Origin: Leptospira sp. 96542
GTDB taxonomy: Bacteria; Spirochaetota; Leptospiria; Leptospirales; Leptospiraceae
DNA length: 64,000 nucleotides
Direction of reading: 5' to 3'
Assembly: GCA_029310945.1 (NCBI GenBank)
Contig: JARJFC010000019.1
Span: 1-64,000, forward strand
Position numbers and translations under genes: made by a program. Positions 27,494 to 39,185 of the stretch are shown piece after piece. Numbering within the stretch: the first letter of the stretch is position 1; every line of letters starts with the position of its first letter. The notes under the pieces are model-generated. The model saw only the letters and a program-made list of their open reading frames with translations, ran no database searches and was not told the origin of the DNA.

Positions 27494-28960
27494 ATGGAAT
27501 ACGAAGTAATCATTGGACTTGAAGTCCATGTCCAACTCAATACAAAAAGTAAAATTTTTTCAACTGCAACCAACGAGTTTGGTGGCAGCCCAAACACCCA
27601 TGTTTCTACACTTTGTGTGGCATTGCCTGGCACCTTACCTGTATTAAATGAATTGGTGCTAGAAAAAGCCGTTCGGGCAGGGCTTGCACTCGGGTGTGAA
27701 ATTACTCGTTTTACAAAATTTGACCGCAAAAATTATTTTTATCCCGACTTACCAAAAGGGTATCAAATTTCTCAGTTCGATAAACCCTATGCTACAAAAG
27801 GTGGGCTTTTTGTAAAATGGAAAGGGCAGGCAGAAGAAAAGTTCATTCCTCTCACACGTATCCACATGGAGGAAGACGCAGGCAAACTCATCCATTCACA
27901 TGATCCATCAATTAACAGATCGTATGTGGATTATAATCGTGCAGGAACCCCTCTAATCGAAATCGTATCGGAACCAGACATGCGTTCATCTGACGAAGCG
28001 TATGCCTATTTGAATGAATTAAAAACAATTCTTCGTTATGTGCAAGTTTCTGACTGTAATATGGAGGAAGGTTCACTTCGCTGTGACGCAAACGTATCCA
28101 TCCGTCCTAAAGGTGAAGCTGGGTTTCGAACAAGAGTGGAAATTAAAAACTTAAACTCATTTAAGGCCGTAAAACAAGCGATAGATTACGAAGTTGAGTG
28201 GCAAAAAGATATGTATGGCAGGGGAGAAACTTTCCAACAAATGACCAAACTTTGGGATGCCACTCTTTTAAAAACCATTCCGATGCGTTCAAAAGAGATG
28301 AGCCACGATTATCGTTATTTCCCTGAGCCAGATCTACCCACCATTGAAATTGCCGAAAGTTTCATTGAGGACATTCGTAAAACTCTTCCTGAACTTCCAA
28401 GACAGAAAAAAGAACGTTACAAGGTTGAATTCGGATTACCAGAGTATGATGCTGAAGTTTTGACAAGTGAAAGGGAAATTGCAGAATATTTTGAAAAGGC
28501 TCTAATCATTTCAAAAGAACCTAAAAAAACATCCAATTGGGTGAAGGACGAAATTTTAGGCATTGTAAACAAAGAAAATATTTCAATTGATGAGTTTTCA
28601 ATCGAACCAGAAAGGATTGGTAAACTTGTGAGTTTAATCAATTCGGGTGAGATCTCGGGTAAAATTGCAAAAACAATCTTCGAGGACATGTTAACTTCCA
28701 AAGATAGTCCAGAATCCATTGTTGAGAAAAAAGGTTTGAAGGTTGTACGTGACGATAAAGAACTTGAATCTATCATAGTACGAGTGTTAGAGGCAAATCA
28801 AGAATCAGTGGAAGCTTGGAATAATGGTAAGGATCGTGCTCTCGGTGCCATCGTTGGTGCTGTTATGAAAGAAACCAAAGGAAAGGCGGATCCTAAACTT
28901 GCGAACGAACTCATTTTGGCGAAACTTGGACCCTTAGGTGAAAAGAAAAAAACTAGTTAA
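27494..28960 (+). CDS. gatB: Asp-tRNA(Asn)/Glu-tRNA(Gln) amidotransferase subunit B
   Basis: The 488-residue protein has the full GatB layout: N-terminal [16 protein letters not shown] with STATNEFGG and [11 protein letters not shown], kinase-like core with [19 protein letters not shown] and [15 protein letters not shown] motifs, and C-terminal YqeY-like helical tail ([15 protein letters not shown]). With GatA and GatC it amidates misacylated Glu-tRNA(Gln) or Asp-tRNA(Asn); those genes are not in the window. The stop codon TAA shares bases with the stop of the converging cobC gene (palindromic TTAA). Confidence 0.96.
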   Translation: MEYEVIIGLEVHVQLNTKSKIFSTATNEFGGSPNTHVSTLCVALPGTLPVLNELVLEKAVRAGLALGCEITRFTKFDRKNYFYPDLPKGYQISQFDKPYATKGGLFVKWKGQAEEKFIPLTRIHMEEDAGKLIHSHDPSINRSYVDYNRAGTPLIEIVSEPDMRSSDEAYAYLNELKTILRYVQVSDCNMEEGSLRCDANVSIRPKGEAGFRTRVEIKNLNSFKAVKQAIDYEVEWQKDMYGRGETFQQMTKLWDATLLKTIPMRSKEMSHDYRYFPEPDLPTIEIAESFIEDIRKTLPELPRQKKERYKVEFGLPEYDAEVLTSEREIAEYFEKALIISKEPKKTSNWVKDEILGIVNKENISIDEFSIEPERIGKLVSLINSGEISGKIAKTIFEDMLTSKDSPESIVEKKGLKVVRDDKELESIIVRVLEANQESVEAWNNGKDRALGAIVGAVMKETKGKADPKLANELILAKLGPLGEKKKTS

Positions 28961-29544
28961 AGTCTGATCTTTTGCACCGAACCAAAATCGATTTTGGTTT
29001 GGAAGGCATCCTTAAAATCGATGTTGTGGATTTGACAGAGTAGGGCTCGGATGGAGCCTGAATGACAAACCACGATGAGTTTTTCTAAATTTCGATTGTT
29101 TTGAGCCTCCCAATCCATCTTTAATTTTCCATTTGGCTTCCAATCTTCTAAAAAATCTTTTGTCCTTTTGATTACATCTGTAAAAGCTTCGCCGTTCGGT
29201 GCCCTTTGGTTTACAAAATCTTTCATCCAAACCATTGTTTGGCGTTTCGGTAGTTCTTCCCATAATTTACCATCCCAATCACCAAAATCCATTTCAAGAA
29301 TTCTATGGTCTGTAGGAATGGCGTTTCGTATGGGATTTAAATTATAATGTTTTAGTAATTCTTCTGCAAGTGAATAAGCTCGCATGGCTGGGCTTGAGAT
29401 GAGATGATCAAAGTTTGGTGGTAAATTCAAAATGGTTCTTTTAGCCGTGTTTTCGGCTGGTTCGAGTAGGGGAAAATTAACCCTTCCATAACATGTTCCC
29501 TTAGGAGCAGCAGTTTCTGGGTGCCGTACTAAATAAAGTTCCAT
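28957..29544 (-). CDS. cobC: histidine phosphatase, probable alpha-ribazole phosphatase
   Basis: I start at ATG 29544 ([12 protein letters not shown]), which places the catalytic LVRHPET motif at the N-terminus as in the family; a longer frame upstream lacks homology features. Residues include Arg-His of [18 protein letters not shown], the acid/base region [11 protein letters not shown] and the second His in [11 protein letters not shown]. CobC-type enzymes dephosphorylate alpha-ribazole-5-phosphate or the last cobalamin phosphate. The start lies within the end of cobS (16-base overlap), supporting the assignment in a cobalamin lower-loop operon. Confidence 0.85.
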   Translation of the reverse strand: MELYLVRHPETAAPKGTCYGRVNFPLLEPAENTAKRTILNLPPNFDHLISSPAMRAYSLAEELLKHYNLNPIRNAIPTDHRILEMDFGDWDGKLWEELPKRQTMVWMKDFVNQRAPNGEAFTDVIKRTKDFLEDWKPNGKLKMDWEAQNNRNLEKLIVVCHSGSIRALLCQIHNIDFKDAFQTKIDFGSVQKIRL

Positions 29545-30389
29545 ACAAATACCCCTGAGATCCATATGCCTGTTTCTGCAACTTGTTGGACAGCGCCCAA
29601 ACAATCACCTGTAAAACCTTGGATCCATCGTTTCATAAGTCGGTACATATAATACAAAGAAGGAAGAATGACCACCAAACTGAGAGTAAATTTTGGAGCT
29701 AAAATGCAAAAAAATATGAATGGCACGAGTCCTGGCATGGCCGCAAAACACAATTGAGGAAGGCTAATTTCTTTGGCCATTGGTTTTGCGTATCCTTCCT
29801 CTTTGGCATAAGGTAAAACCAACATAAAACCAATGGAAAGGAAACGGCTAAAACTATGCGCTACTACAAATTGCAACCAAATGGGAATGATTGTGCTCTG
29901 TAAGGATTCGAATGATTGGACTTTGAATCCATTGTGGAGTTGTATGATAAGATCGGAAGTAGGGTTTTTGAGAGACTCTTCTGCCCCAAATACTTTTAAA
30001 CTCATAATTATAATGAGACCAACAGCGGCAAAACTTCCCACACGACTGTCTTTCATGATTCGCAGTATATCATCTCGTTTCCAACCTCCACCTATCCCAT
30101 CACAAAAATCAGCAAACCCGTCTTCATGAAAGGAACCGGTGAGAATCAGCAAAACTCCAATGGAAAAAATAAAACTGACGAGGTTTCCGAAAATACCAAC
30201 TAATAATATGTATACGATAAACTGAATGGTACCAAGTAGGATACCGACCAAAGGTGAATATTTGATGGAACGGTGGAGCCAATTTTCTTCAAATGCAACC
30301 CAGCGTGGGATGGGGATTCTGGTTAAAAATGCGAGGCATGTAAAAAATAAACGGAGCTCTAATACTAAATAGCTAAAAAGGATTTTCAT
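29529..30389 (-). CDS. cobS: adenosylcobinamide-GDP ribazoletransferase
   Basis: The 286-residue membrane protein has six or seven helices and the CobS signatures FLTRIPIP near the N-terminus and [17 protein letters not shown] followed by [15 protein letters not shown]. It joins alpha-ribazole (phosphate) to adenosylcobinamide-GDP to form cobalamin. Its start overlaps the cobT stop by four bases (ATGA-type) and its end overlaps cobC, giving a tightly coupled cobT-cobS-cobC set. The kinase/guanylyltransferase cobU/cobP gene is not in this window. Confidence 0.95.
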   Translation of the reverse strand: MKILFSYLVLELRLFFTCLAFLTRIPIPRWVAFEENWLHRSIKYSPLVGILLGTIQFIVYILLVGIFGNLVSFIFSIGVLLILTGSFHEDGFADFCDGIGGGWKRDDILRIMKDSRVGSFAAVGLIIIMSLKVFGAEESLKNPTSDLIIQLHNGFKVQSFESLQSTIIPIWLQFVVAHSFSRFLSIGFMLVLPYAKEEGYAKPMAKEISLPQLCFAAMPGLVPFIFFCILAPKFTLSLVVILPSLYYMYRLMKRWIQGFTGDCLGAVQQVAETGIWISGVFVWNFI

Positions 30390-31435
30390 TTTTCCTTACT
30401 GACTCCTGCCTCCGAAAAAGAAGCCATCTCATTTAAAAACTTTAATGCAAGTTCGATGATGGGATAAGCTGCTAATGCTCCACTCCCTTCTCCCAATCGT
30501 AAGTTCAATTGTAAAATGGGTTGAAACTTTAAAAAATCCAAAACTTTTTTATGTCCTTTCTCATCAGACAAATGTGAAAACAAAACATAATCTCGTATAT
30601 TATCTGAAATGGATTGTGCCAAGACATATGCTGCTGTGGCGATGAACCCGTCGATGATTATGAGTTTGTTTGCAGCGGCCGCACCGATGATTGCCCCTGC
30701 CATCATTCCAATTTCAAAACCGCCAAATTCTGATAAAACTTTTATTGGGTCTGTGATTCGTCCTGTTCTTTTGTAAGCGTCTTCTAAAATTTTTAACTTG
30801 TTTTCTTTTTGTTTTTCATTCAAGCCAGTTCCCCGTCCTACAAGATCAATAAGTGGAATTCCTGTTAGTTGAGATAGTATCATGGATGCACTGGAAGTAT
30901 TACCAATGCCCATCTCACCAAATAAAAACACATTGGAGGATGAAAATTTTTCACTTTGTGCAAAATCGAATCCAGATGTTAAACATTGATTTGCATCCTC
31001 CAAAGTCATAGCTGATTCGATTTTAAAATTTTTAGTACCGTATCTAATTTTTTTGGAATGGAAATTGGTTGGAGTTTCGCTCCAATCATGATCAACTCCC
31101 GCATCAATCACTTCTACATTGATTTGGTTAAACCTCGCAAAAACATTGGCACAGGCACCTCCGCGTAAAAAATTTTCAACCATCTGCCAGGTAACATCTT
31201 TAGGATAAAGGGATACTGGTTCCTCTGTGATCCCATGGTCTGCAGCAAATAAAAGTAAAGTGGGGTTCTTTAGTTTTGGTTCGAGAGTGTTCTGGATGTT
31301 CGCAATTTTGAATGTGATTGTTTCGAGTGCACCAAGTGAACCAACTGGTTTTGTTTTGGAATCAATTTTGGCTTGGATAGAATCTCGCAAAGCATTTGTT
31401 AATCGTTTTGGTTCAGGTGGCAAAAATTGGGACAT
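30386..31435 (-). CDS. cobT: nicotinate-nucleotide-dimethylbenzimidazole phosphoribosyltransferase
   Basis: I start at ATG 31435 ([12 protein letters not shown]); the longer upstream frame runs into the dnaE promoter region. The product of about 349 residues shows CobT motifs: [52 protein letters not shown] and [12 protein letters not shown] with the catalytic Glu. It activates dimethylbenzimidazole to alpha-ribazole phosphate. It leads the cobT-cobS-cobC operon. The 164-base gap to dnaE is too short for a full cobalamin riboswitch and I see no B12 box there. Confidence 0.95.
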   Translation of the reverse strand: MSQFLPPEPKRLTNALRDSIQAKIDSKTKPVGSLGALETITFKIANIQNTLEPKLKNPTLLLFAADHGITEEPVSLYPKDVTWQMVENFLRGGACANVFARFNQINVEVIDAGVDHDWSETPTNFHSKKIRYGTKNFKIESAMTLEDANQCLTSGFDFAQSEKFSSSNVFLFGEMGIGNTSSASMILSQLTGIPLIDLVGRGTGLNEKQKENKLKILEDAYKRTGRITDPIKVLSEFGGFEIGMMAGAIIGAAAANKLIIIDGFIATAAYVLAQSISDNIRDYVLFSHLSDEKGHKKVLDFLKFQPILQLNLRLGEGSGALAAYPIIELALKFLNEMASFSEAGVSKEK

Positions 31436-31599
31436 ATAGAAAACCAATTTAGGAGATTGACTAAGTACCGCTATCGTTTTTAGACTTGGAAGGAGAGGTC
31501 GTCTTCTAGATTTGACCAATCCAAGGCAAAAAAATCGATATGAGAGTCCTGTGGACGCTTTACGTACCGAGCCCAAAAACTTACTATGTCACTAAGACT

Positions 31600-34500
31600 A
31601 TGGATGATTTTGCCCACCTTCACCTCCACACGACGTACTCAATGTTGGATGGTGCCATACGAATCAGCGATTTGATGAAACGTGTGAAAGAACTTGGGAT
31701 GAGTTCGGTTGCTATCACTGATCATGGGAACATGTATGGCGCCATAGAGTTTTACAAAGAAGCAGTCAAACATGAAGTCAAACCGATCATTGGTTGTGAA
31801 TTTTATGTAACCCCATCCAGACAAGCAGAAACAGAGCTTGATGAAATTGCAGACGGTGGTGCTTATCATATCATCCTACTTTGTAAAAATGAAGTAGGTT
31901 ATAAAAATATTATAAAACTTGCGAGCCGTTCTTTTACAGAAGGTTTTTATCGCAAACCTCGTATCGATTATGATTTACTCGAAAGATACAGCGAGGGTTT
32001 GGTTTGTTTGACAGCTTGTCTTGCTGGTGAAGTAAACCGAAAAATCCTCGAAGGTAAATCAGATAAAGCATTTGCGTTAGCTGGTAAACTGCATGAAATC
32101 TTTCGTAAAGAAGATTTTTATATGGAGATTCAGGATCATGGAATCCCCGAACAGAAAATTGTGGCTGAAACAGTCATTGGTTTTTCCAAACGAACAGGTA
32201 TACCTTTAGTTCTTACGAATGATTCTCATTTTTTAACCAAGGATGATAGAGAAGCCCAAGATATTTTATTACGAATCGGTATGCGTAAGAATATCGACGA
32301 TGAGATGCGTTTTGGGTTCAATGAAAATTTTTATGTTAAATCTCCCCAAGAGATGTTGGCATTGTTTCCAGATCATACCGATGCTTTTTACAATACCTTA
32401 GCAATTCGAGATAAATGTTCTCTAAACTTCCAGTTTGGCAATCCTCTCCTACCCCCATTTGAAGTACCACCTGGTTTCGACACAGACTCTTACTTAGAAA
32501 AATTGGTTTGGGAAGGCATAACAGAAAAATACAAGGAAATAACTCCTGTTGTGCGAGAGAGAACGGAATTTGAAATGCAAACTATCCGTAACATGCATTT
32601 TGCTGGGTATTTTTTGATTGTGCAAGATTATATCAATTTTGCTCGTCGTGCGGGTATTCCTGTTGGGCCTGGTCGAGGTTCCGCTGCAGGTTCCATCATT
32701 GCTTATGCACTCGGCATTACCAATGTGGATCCAATCCGATATAATCTACTTTTTGAAAGGTTTTTAAACCCAGACAGAAAGGATATGCCCGATATTGATA
32801 CTGACTTTTGTGTGGAACGCCGAGAAGAGGTGATCAATTACATCAAACATCGGTATGGCGAGAATCGTGTCGGCCAAATCATTACCTTTGGTTCCCTTGC
32901 TGCCAAAGCTGCTATCAAAGATGTGGCGCGCGTGTTCAACGTTCCTTTTTCTGAAGTGAACGAAATGAGTAAACTTTTCCCTAAAAAACTGGGGATTACC
33001 ATTCAAGAGGCGGTAGAAACATCTAAAGATCTAAGAGATGTAGCTGAAAAATCTGACCTCAATAAAAAAGTATTTTCCATTGCACAGAAACTTGAAGGTA
33101 ACTATCGTCAGGTGGGAAGACATGCCGCTGGTGTGGTCATTTCGCCTACCGCATTGGAAGAGATAGTTCCGCTTTCTACGGTGAGCGAGCCTGGTCGAGA
33201 TGGAAGATCCATTGTCACCCAGTACGACAAAAATATGTCGGAACAAGTGGGTCTGATTAAAATGGATATTTTAGGTTTAAAGAACTTAACCACAATCCAC
33301 CATGCAACCAAACTCATCGAAAAAAGGCATGGAATCAAACTCGACCTCGATACAATTCCGTTAGATGATGCAAACACTTTTAGTTTGCTTAGAAAAGCCA
33401 ATGTACTTGGTATATTCCAGTTGGATTCATCTTCTGGTATCCGAGATCTTTTTGCAAAAGCCCAAGTCCAAAAATTTGAAGAGATCGCCGCCTTGCTTGC
33501 GTTATATCGTCCTGGCCCAATGGGTTCTGGTATGTTGGATGATTATTTAGATCGAAAGAATGGCAAAAAAAAGGTTGTTTATCCACATGAAAGTTTGGCG
33601 CAAGTTCTTAGCGAAACATACGGAGTCATTGTTTACCAAGAACAGGTGATGGGGATCTCTCGTATTATGGGTGGGTTTTCCGTTGGGGATTCGGATGTTT
33701 TGCGTAAGGCGATGGCCAAAAAAGATAAATCAAAACTTCCTGCTCTAAAGGAAAAGTTTGTGAAGGGTGCAAAAGAAAACAATATCAATGAAAAATTAGC
33801 TAATGATTTGTTTGAAACGCTCGAAAAATTTGGTGAGTATGGTTTTAATAAATCCCACTCTGTTGCCTACGCATTTGTTACCTACCAAACTGCGTTTCTA
33901 AAAGCCAATTATTCGATAGAGTACCTAACCGCACTTCTGTCAGGTGATCATTCTAAAATTGCAGATGTTGTAAAATACATCAATAATGCAAAAGAAATGG
34001 GTATTCGGATACTCGGACCAGATTTGCGCGAGTCAGAAATTTCATTTGAAATTATGGACGATAAAACTGTTCGATTTGGGCTTTCTTCCATCAAAGGTGT
34101 CGGCGAACTTGCGGCCGACAATATAATCAAAAATAGAAAGGTTAAGGGTGGTTATCAAAAATTAGAAGACTTTACGGCAAAACTTGATACACGGCTTGCC
34201 AATAAAAAAGTTTTAGAATCTCTCGCCCAAGGTGGAGCATTCGATTCATTTGGATATACAAGAAAGACTGTGTTTGAATCAACTGATATCATTCTTTCCT
34301 ATGCTAACAAAAAGCAGGCGGAAGAGAAAGAAGGGCAGTTTTCTTTGTTTGGCGGAGGTGCTGGAGATGTGAGTGAATCTCTTAACCTGCCTAAAGACGG
34401 GATCGAATGGAACGGTGATGAATTACTCCGGCGTGAAAAAGAAACAACAGGTTTGTATTTATCGGGTCACCCTTTGGATAAATTCACCGAACAGCTAAAA

Positions 34501-35097
34501 ACGTTAAAACCTACAACGATAGAAAATTTGGAAGAGGTTCGCCCAAAATCAAAAGTCGAAGTGGCTGGAGTCATTTCCAAAAAAGTTGTCAAACTCACAA
34601 AGAAAAAAGAGGAGTTTGTAAATTTTGTAATCGAAGACCAAACGGGCGAAATTGAGTGCGTGGCATTTCCAAAAACTTACTCACAGTTTAAACATCTTTT
34701 TATTGAAGACAATACATTGTTTATTAAAGGAATTTTAGAAAGGTTGGATGCCGATGAATCTGAGTTAAAGGGGCAGATCATTGTAAATCATTTGGAAGAA
34801 CTCAATTCTGTTACCATTGAAAAGAAAATGGAAAAATCTCTTCATTTAACGATTGATATGAAGGAAGAGAAAAACAGAGACATGATTTTGAAATTACAAA
34901 ATATACTTTCAGTTCATAAAGGTGGATCCGCTGTATTTTTTCATTTGATAGGTTTCGGAGAAGAAAAAAAGGTGATCCGTGCTCATGATCATTTTTCTAT
35001 CGAGTTGTCGACAGACCTAATGAAGATGTTATCCGAAATTTTAGGAAATGGTGCAGTTCGTTATACCGTTGGCGAAGAGGTCCGAGTTTTCGGTTAG
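31600..35097 (+). CDS. dnaE: DNA polymerase III alpha subunit
   Basis: The start chosen is ATG 31600 ([14 protein letters not shown]), giving 1165 residues and placing the PHP domain at the N-terminus as in DnaE. Signatures seen are [26 protein letters not shown] (PHP), [18 protein letters not shown], the catalytic [33 protein letters not shown], the tandem HhH region and a C-terminal OB fold ([13 protein letters not shown]). It is the replicative polymerase. It is divergent from cobT. Confidence 0.97.
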   Translation: MDDFAHLHLHTTYSMLDGAIRISDLMKRVKELGMSSVAITDHGNMYGAIEFYKEAVKHEVKPIIGCEFYVTPSRQAETELDEIADGGAYHIILLCKNEVGYKNIIKLASRSFTEGFYRKPRIDYDLLERYSEGLVCLTACLAGEVNRKILEGKSDKAFALAGKLHEIFRKEDFYMEIQDHGIPEQKIVAETVIGFSKRTGIPLVLTNDSHFLTKDDREAQDILLRIGMRKNIDDEMRFGFNENFYVKSPQEMLALFPDHTDAFYNTLAIRDKCSLNFQFGNPLLPPFEVPPGFDTDSYLEKLVWEGITEKYKEITPVVRERTEFEMQTIRNMHFAGYFLIVQDYINFARRAGIPVGPGRGSAAGSIIAYALGITNVDPIRYNLLFERFLNPDRKDMPDIDTDFCVERREEVINYIKHRYGENRVGQIITFGSLAAKAAIKDVARVFNVPFSEVNEMSKLFPKKLGITIQEAVETSKDLRDVAEKSDLNKKVFSIAQKLEGNYRQVGRHAAGVVISPTALEEIVPLSTVSEPGRDGRSIVTQYDKNMSEQVGLIKMDILGLKNLTTIHHATKLIEKRHGIKLDLDTIPLDDANTFSLLRKANVLGIFQLDSSSGIRDLFAKAQVQKFEEIAALLALYRPGPMGSGMLDDYLDRKNGKKKVVYPHESLAQVLSETYGVIVYQEQVMGISRIMGGFSVGDSDVLRKAMAKKDKSKLPALKEKFVKGAKENNINEKLANDLFETLEKFGEYGFNKSHSVAYAFVTYQTAFLKANYSIEYLTALLSGDHSKIADVVKYINNAKEMGIRILGPDLRESEISFEIMDDKTVRFGLSSIKGVGELAADNIIKNRKVKGGYQKLEDFTAKLDTRLANKKVLESLAQGGAFDSFGYTRKTVFESTDIILSYANKKQAEEKEGQFSLFGGGAGDVSESLNLPKDGIEWNGDELLRREKETTGLYLSGHPLDKFTEQLKTLKPTTIENLEEVRPKSKVEVAGVISKKVVKLTKKKEEFVNFVIEDQTGEIECVAFPKTYSQFKHLFIEDNTLFIKGILERLDADESELKGQIIVNHLEELNSVTIEKKMEKSLHLTIDMKEEKNRDMILKLQNILSVHKGGSAVFFHLIGFGEEKKVIRAHDHFSIELSTDLMKMLSEILGNGAVRYTVGEEVRVFG

Positions 35098-35100
35098 TTT

Positions 35101-36228
35101 TTGGTTTCTTTAGGTCTCCTTCAAATATTCGAATTCCTGTGGTTAGGTAGTGGCGGTGTATTTTGTATTGTTTGGGCAATACAGTATAGTTTACAAAATA
35201 ACAAAAAAGAAGGATATTTGTTAGCCTTTATACTAATTTCAACTGGTTTATGGTTGTTATCTGGGGCTTTCTTTTTTACATCTCTTTATAAAATATTTCC
35301 ATACATCACTTTATTTCATATCCCTTTTGTTCTTTTGTCTGCCCCTCTTTTGTATTTATACTTACAGTTTACTTTATTAGAAAAACAAATTCGGATCAGA
35401 TACTATCATTTTATTTTGGCCATCCTTTCGATTGTAATGCTTTTACCATTCTATACTTCTTCAGAAGATACAATGGTTTGGATTCTTGACGTTAGTACCA
35501 AATCGGAATATGCATACACAGTTAAGTTTTTGAATTTTGGAACTAAATTCTCAATACTTGTTTCTGTGGGATTATTTATTATTAGACATTGGATCCCCAA
35601 TGTCCAAATGGTCACTCTCATCCAAAAAAATGCAATATACACATTTATTTTTATTATTCTCATTTGGATCGATCTCCTTATTGGAAGTTTTGGTTATTAT
35701 TTGCAAATGGAGTTTTTTCGAAAACTCAGCGCATTACTGCTCCCAATTTTAATGTATTATTATTTTTTCACTCGAAATTTTTGGTCTCCCTTTGTTTACG
35801 ACATCAAGGACAATATCCAGAAGTCAAAATATGAGAAATCGAAGTTAGGTGGCTTGGATTTGGAACAAATTGAAAAAAACTTAAGTCTTCTTATGGCAGA
35901 AAAAATATACTGTGATGAAGATTTAAGTTTGTCGAGGCTTGCGAGTCTTGTCAATGTCCAGCCAGGTCAATTGTCTGAATACTTTCATAAAATATTTGGT
36001 TTTGGGTTTTATCAATTCATCAACAGACACCGAATTGAAGAAGCCAAAACACTACTGCTTGAGTCCAAGTTTCGTTCCGTTTTGGCCATAGCCGATTCCG
36101 TGGGATTCAATTCAAAATCCACATTCAATCGAGTATTTTTGGAACTGGTTGGCAAAACCCCAACAGAATTTAGAGAATCGCAAAAACAAAATCATCATTC
36201 TACAAATTTGAAAACCAGTCAGTCCTAA
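35101..36228 (+). CDS. membrane-bound AraC-family transcriptional regulator
   Basis: The 375-residue frame starts at TTG 35101, three bases after the dnaE stop; no better in-frame start lies before the first helix. Residues 1-230 hold about six or seven membrane helices. Residues 255-365 form an AraC-type double helix-turn-helix (LSLSRLASLVNVQPGQLSEY and VLAIADSVGFNSKSTFNRVF, ending GKTPTEFR). This membrane-plus-AraC layout is common in Leptospira and suggests a regulator that senses a membrane or external signal while bound to DNA. The signal and targets are unknown; the adjacent acyl-CoA synthetase is one possibility. Confidence 0.82.
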   Translation: MVSLGLLQIFEFLWLGSGGVFCIVWAIQYSLQNNKKEGYLLAFILISTGLWLLSGAFFFTSLYKIFPYITLFHIPFVLLSAPLLYLYLQFTLLEKQIRIRYYHFILAILSIVMLLPFYTSSEDTMVWILDVSTKSEYAYTVKFLNFGTKFSILVSVGLFIIRHWIPNVQMVTLIQKNAIYTFIFIILIWIDLLIGSFGYYLQMEFFRKLSALLLPILMYYYFFTRNFWSPFVYDIKDNIQKSKYEKSKLGGLDLEQIEKNLSLLMAEKIYCDEDLSLSRLASLVNVQPGQLSEYFHKIFGFGFYQFINRHRIEEAKTLLLESKFRSVLAIADSVGFNSKSTFNRVFLELVGKTPTEFRESQKQNHHSTNLKTSQS

Positions 36229-36290
36229 AGAATTCTCCAGGACGACGGATTCGTAATTCTCCCTTATCCTACAATCTAGGGAGAAAAAGA

Positions 36291-38189
36291 ATGCGAACGC
36301 TCATCGATTTTTATTTAGACTTACCATTAAAGTTTGGGAGCCGAAAGGCATTTGCCACGAGGTTATCGGCAGGAGATTATTCATTTAAAACTTATAACGA
36401 ACTTTTGTCAGATGCATTTGATTTGGCTGCGGGGCTTGAAGGTTCATTTGCGGCAAAAGAAAAGGCTGCCATTTTTGCGGACAATTCGTACGAATGGATG
36501 GTGTCGAGTATTGCGGTGACTTTGGTTGGTGGAGCTGATGTTCCACGTGCATCGGATGTCACGGAACATGATATAGTTTATATCTTAAATCATTCCGAAT
36601 CAAAAATCTTGTTTGTCGATAATGAAATGGTATTACGTAAGATTTTGGCAGTAGAAAAAAAATTGGAACATTTGCGTGAGATCATTGTTTTGCATGCCCC
36701 AGTTGATAAATTTTTGGATCAATACAAATCAAAGTTTCTAATTCAAAATTTGGATACAATGATGTTAGTTGGCAAGAAAAAGAGAGAAATTAAAAATTAT
36801 GAGGCTATTTTTAGAAATTTAGCAATTTCGGAGAATGATTTATTTACCCTCATTTATACATCTGGAACAACTGGTACACCCAAAGGAGTGATGTTGACGC
36901 ACGGAAATATACTTTTTCAACTTAAAAATTTGCCCATTAAACTTTCATATGGTGATAAAACTTTGTCTATATTGCCAATTTGGCATATCTTCGAACGTAT
37001 ATTTGAAATTTTTACATTATTCTATGGCGCTTGTACTTACTATAGTTCTGTTCGAACTTTAAAAGAGGATTTAAAGTTTATCAAACCAGACTTTATGGCT
37101 TCAGCGCCAAGATTATGGGAAAGTGTGTATGCTGGAATTTTGGGTAATGTTTCAAAATCTTCGTCTATCAAACAATCGCTTTTTGCTTTTGCTATGTATT
37201 TTTCTGGATTGTACTTTCGTTCTAAACTTGTAATTACAGGCAAAGAGTTGAATATTTTCTCTCAAAGTTTTTTTACAAATTTCCTAAGAAAAATATTTCA
37301 TACATTCCGAATACTGTTTGTGATGATTCCATGTTTCATTGGTGATATTTTGGTTTTATCCAAAATCAGAATGGCAACTGGTGGTAATTTAAAAGGATCT
37401 GTTTCAGGTGGTGGTGCACTTCCTTACCATGTGGATGAGTTTTTTAATCAAATTGGAATTCCTGTTCTCGAAGGATATGGAATGACAGAAACTGCACCTG
37501 TCATTGCTATGCGAACATTTGAAGACATCATACCAGGTACTGTCGGAAAAATATTTCCTAAAACCGAGATCAGGATGGTGGATATCCAAACGGGGGAAGT
37601 GTTTTTGGATACTGAGCGTAGTCTATTTGTTTACGGTCGAAAAGGTGAGATCCATGTGAAAGGCAAACAGGTTATGGCTGGATACTACAAGAACATGGAA
37701 GCAACAAACAAGGTATTAGTGGATGGATGGTTGAATACAGGAGACTTAGGAGTGTTCACGGCCAATGGGTCGCTTCGTATTGTGGGAAGATCCAAAGAAA
37801 CCATTGTTTTGCTTGGTGGAGAAAATGTTGAGCCAATTCCAATTGAATCCAAAATTTTGGAATCTGAATGGATTGATCAGTGTATGGTTGTCGGGCAGGA
37901 TAAAAAGTTCCTCAGTGTACTCGTTTATCCCAATCTTCAAAAATGGGAACCCCTTACACCAAAAGAATTTTGGAACGATAAATCAGTTTACCAAAAGATT
38001 GAATCGGAAATCAAATCCAAAGTGAACGCACAATCTGGTTTTAAATCGTTTGAACGTGTGGTGGGGCTTGTTGTTTTACCAAAACCTTTTGAAGTGGGAG
38101 ATGAACTCACAGCAAAATTATCTTTGAAACGCCATGTCATCACTGAAAAATACAATTCAGAAATCAATAAACTCTATTTGAATGATTGA
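36291..38189 (+). CDS. AMP-binding long-chain acyl-CoA synthetase
   Basis: The 632-residue protein belongs to the ANL superfamily, FadD15-like. Motifs seen are LIYTSGTTGTPKGVMLTHGN (P-loop), LPIWHIFER, EGYGMTETAP, NTGDLGVF and a C-terminal hinge GRSKETIVLLGGENVEP. It adenylates a fatty acid and forms its CoA thioester. AGGGAG lies upstream of ATG 36291 with good spacing. Hydrophobic stretches near residues 290-345 suggest membrane association. Confidence 0.92.
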   Translation: MRTLIDFYLDLPLKFGSRKAFATRLSAGDYSFKTYNELLSDAFDLAAGLEGSFAAKEKAAIFADNSYEWMVSSIAVTLVGGADVPRASDVTEHDIVYILNHSESKILFVDNEMVLRKILAVEKKLEHLREIIVLHAPVDKFLDQYKSKFLIQNLDTMMLVGKKKREIKNYEAIFRNLAISENDLFTLIYTSGTTGTPKGVMLTHGNILFQLKNLPIKLSYGDKTLSILPIWHIFERIFEIFTLFYGACTYYSSVRTLKEDLKFIKPDFMASAPRLWESVYAGILGNVSKSSSIKQSLFAFAMYFSGLYFRSKLVITGKELNIFSQSFFTNFLRKIFHTFRILFVMIPCFIGDILVLSKIRMATGGNLKGSVSGGGALPYHVDEFFNQIGIPVLEGYGMTETAPVIAMRTFEDIIPGTVGKIFPKTEIRMVDIQTGEVFLDTERSLFVYGRKGEIHVKGKQVMAGYYKNMEATNKVLVDGWLNTGDLGVFTANGSLRIVGRSKETIVLLGGENVEPIPIESKILESEWIDQCMVVGQDKKFLSVLVYPNLQKWEPLTPKEFWNDKSVYQKIESEIKSKVNAQSGFKSFERVVGLVVLPKPFEVGDELTAKLSLKRHVITEKYNSEINKLYLND

Positions 38190-38202
38190 AAATAAATAAT
38201 GT

Positions 38203-38219
38203 GGGGGTTAATTTCCCCC
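38203..38219 (-). terminator. GC hairpin between convergent genes
   Basis: GGGGG (38203-38207) pairs with CCCCC (38215-38219) around a seven-base AT loop. It overlaps the end of the M23 peptidase gene and lies between converging genes. An A/T-rich stretch follows on the minus strand. Confidence 0.6.
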
Positions 38220-39140
38220 GCTAATCCTTGTAATGTTAATGCTAAAGGTTTTTTCCGTTTCCAAATTGGAAAAATCTTTGGTTTTGATTTTAATTGTATT
38301 TTCACCAGCTTTCAAATTCAAAACCCCCACCAGATAACGATCCTTAAAAAAAAGTTCTTCAAAACTGTGTCCGTTACTCGTGAGCCACTTACCCTTTTCG
38401 AATTGTAACGATCCAAAGTTTGTTTCTTTCAAAGGTTCACCGTTAAAAATATACTTTAATTCTTTGATCCCACGGCGTTGGCTATTTTTAACTCCCGCAT
38501 CGATGATACTCACCGTGAGTGGAAAGGCTTTAGAAACATTGATGTTGTCTCCATCATTTAAATTGGTATAATTTTCTCCAACATGGATGAAGAGGTTGGC
38601 AATTTGAGGTGGGATTTTGTCTTCCACTGGCGGTAGGTAAGCAAGGGGATCGAGTAGGGTTTTACCATAATCCTTTCCCAAGACAAAATGTAAATGTCCA
38701 CCCGTAGAGTGTCCTGTGTTTCCTGAAATGCCGATGGTTTCGCCTGTTTTGATTTCCTTTTTGCTTCGGATATTTTCATGGCGTGTTCCACCTAAGTGAT
38801 AATAACCGCTCACATAACTATTTTTATGTGCAAGCCAAACTATATTTCCCGATCCTCGTTCTTCTTCGAAGGGGTCATCTTCCGCATAACGCGAATAAAG
38901 TACAAAACCATCGGTCATACTTTTGACTGGTTGGAGGACGGACGAAATATCCAAACCGTTGTGAAAATGGTCTTTCCTGGATTCTCCAAACGTACTTGTT
39001 ATGAGGGGTGCCAGATCCATACCTTGGATGGGCCATTCAAATTTTGGATCGGCAGAAGGGGATGTATCTTCTGCCAAAATAGCGAAAAAAAATAAAAGAA
39101 AACTTGCCAGCAGAATGGAAAAAACGACAATACTTCTCAT
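38208..39140 (-). CDS. exported M23 (LytM) peptidase
   Basis: The 310-residue protein has a signal peptide (SILLASFLLFFFAILAE). The M23 domain (about 45-170) has the zinc motif FHNGLDIS (His and Asp present), WLAHKNSYVSGYYHL and GGHLHF (catalytic and zinc His). A C-terminal beta-sandwich (about 185-305) looks Ig-like. All ligands are intact, unlike the M23 module at 3802. Likely a periplasmic peptidoglycan endopeptidase or an activator of one. Confidence 0.9.
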   Translation of the reverse strand: MRSIVVFSILLASFLLFFFAILAEDTSPSADPKFEWPIQGMDLAPLITSTFGESRKDHFHNGLDISSVLQPVKSMTDGFVLYSRYAEDDPFEEERGSGNIVWLAHKNSYVSGYYHLGGTRHENIRSKKEIKTGETIGISGNTGHSTGGHLHFVLGKDYGKTLLDPLAYLPPVEDKIPPQIANLFIHVGENYTNLNDGDNINVSKAFPLTVSIIDAGVKNSQRRGIKELKYIFNGEPLKETNFGSLQFEKGKWLTSNGHSFEELFFKDRYLVGVLNLKAGENTIKIKTKDFSNLETEKTFSINITRISGGN

Positions 39141-39185
39141 GTTTATGGAAACATACCCTTCGGTTCGGATTTAGGAAAGTAGAAT

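Noticed and set aside
28957..28960. Shared palindromic stop (TTAA) of converging gatB and cobC
   Set aside because: A compact coincidence of convergent genes with no evident regulatory meaning.
31436..31599. Possible cobalamin riboswitch between cobT and dnaE
   Set aside because: The gap is too short and I see no B12-box sequence or suitable stem set.
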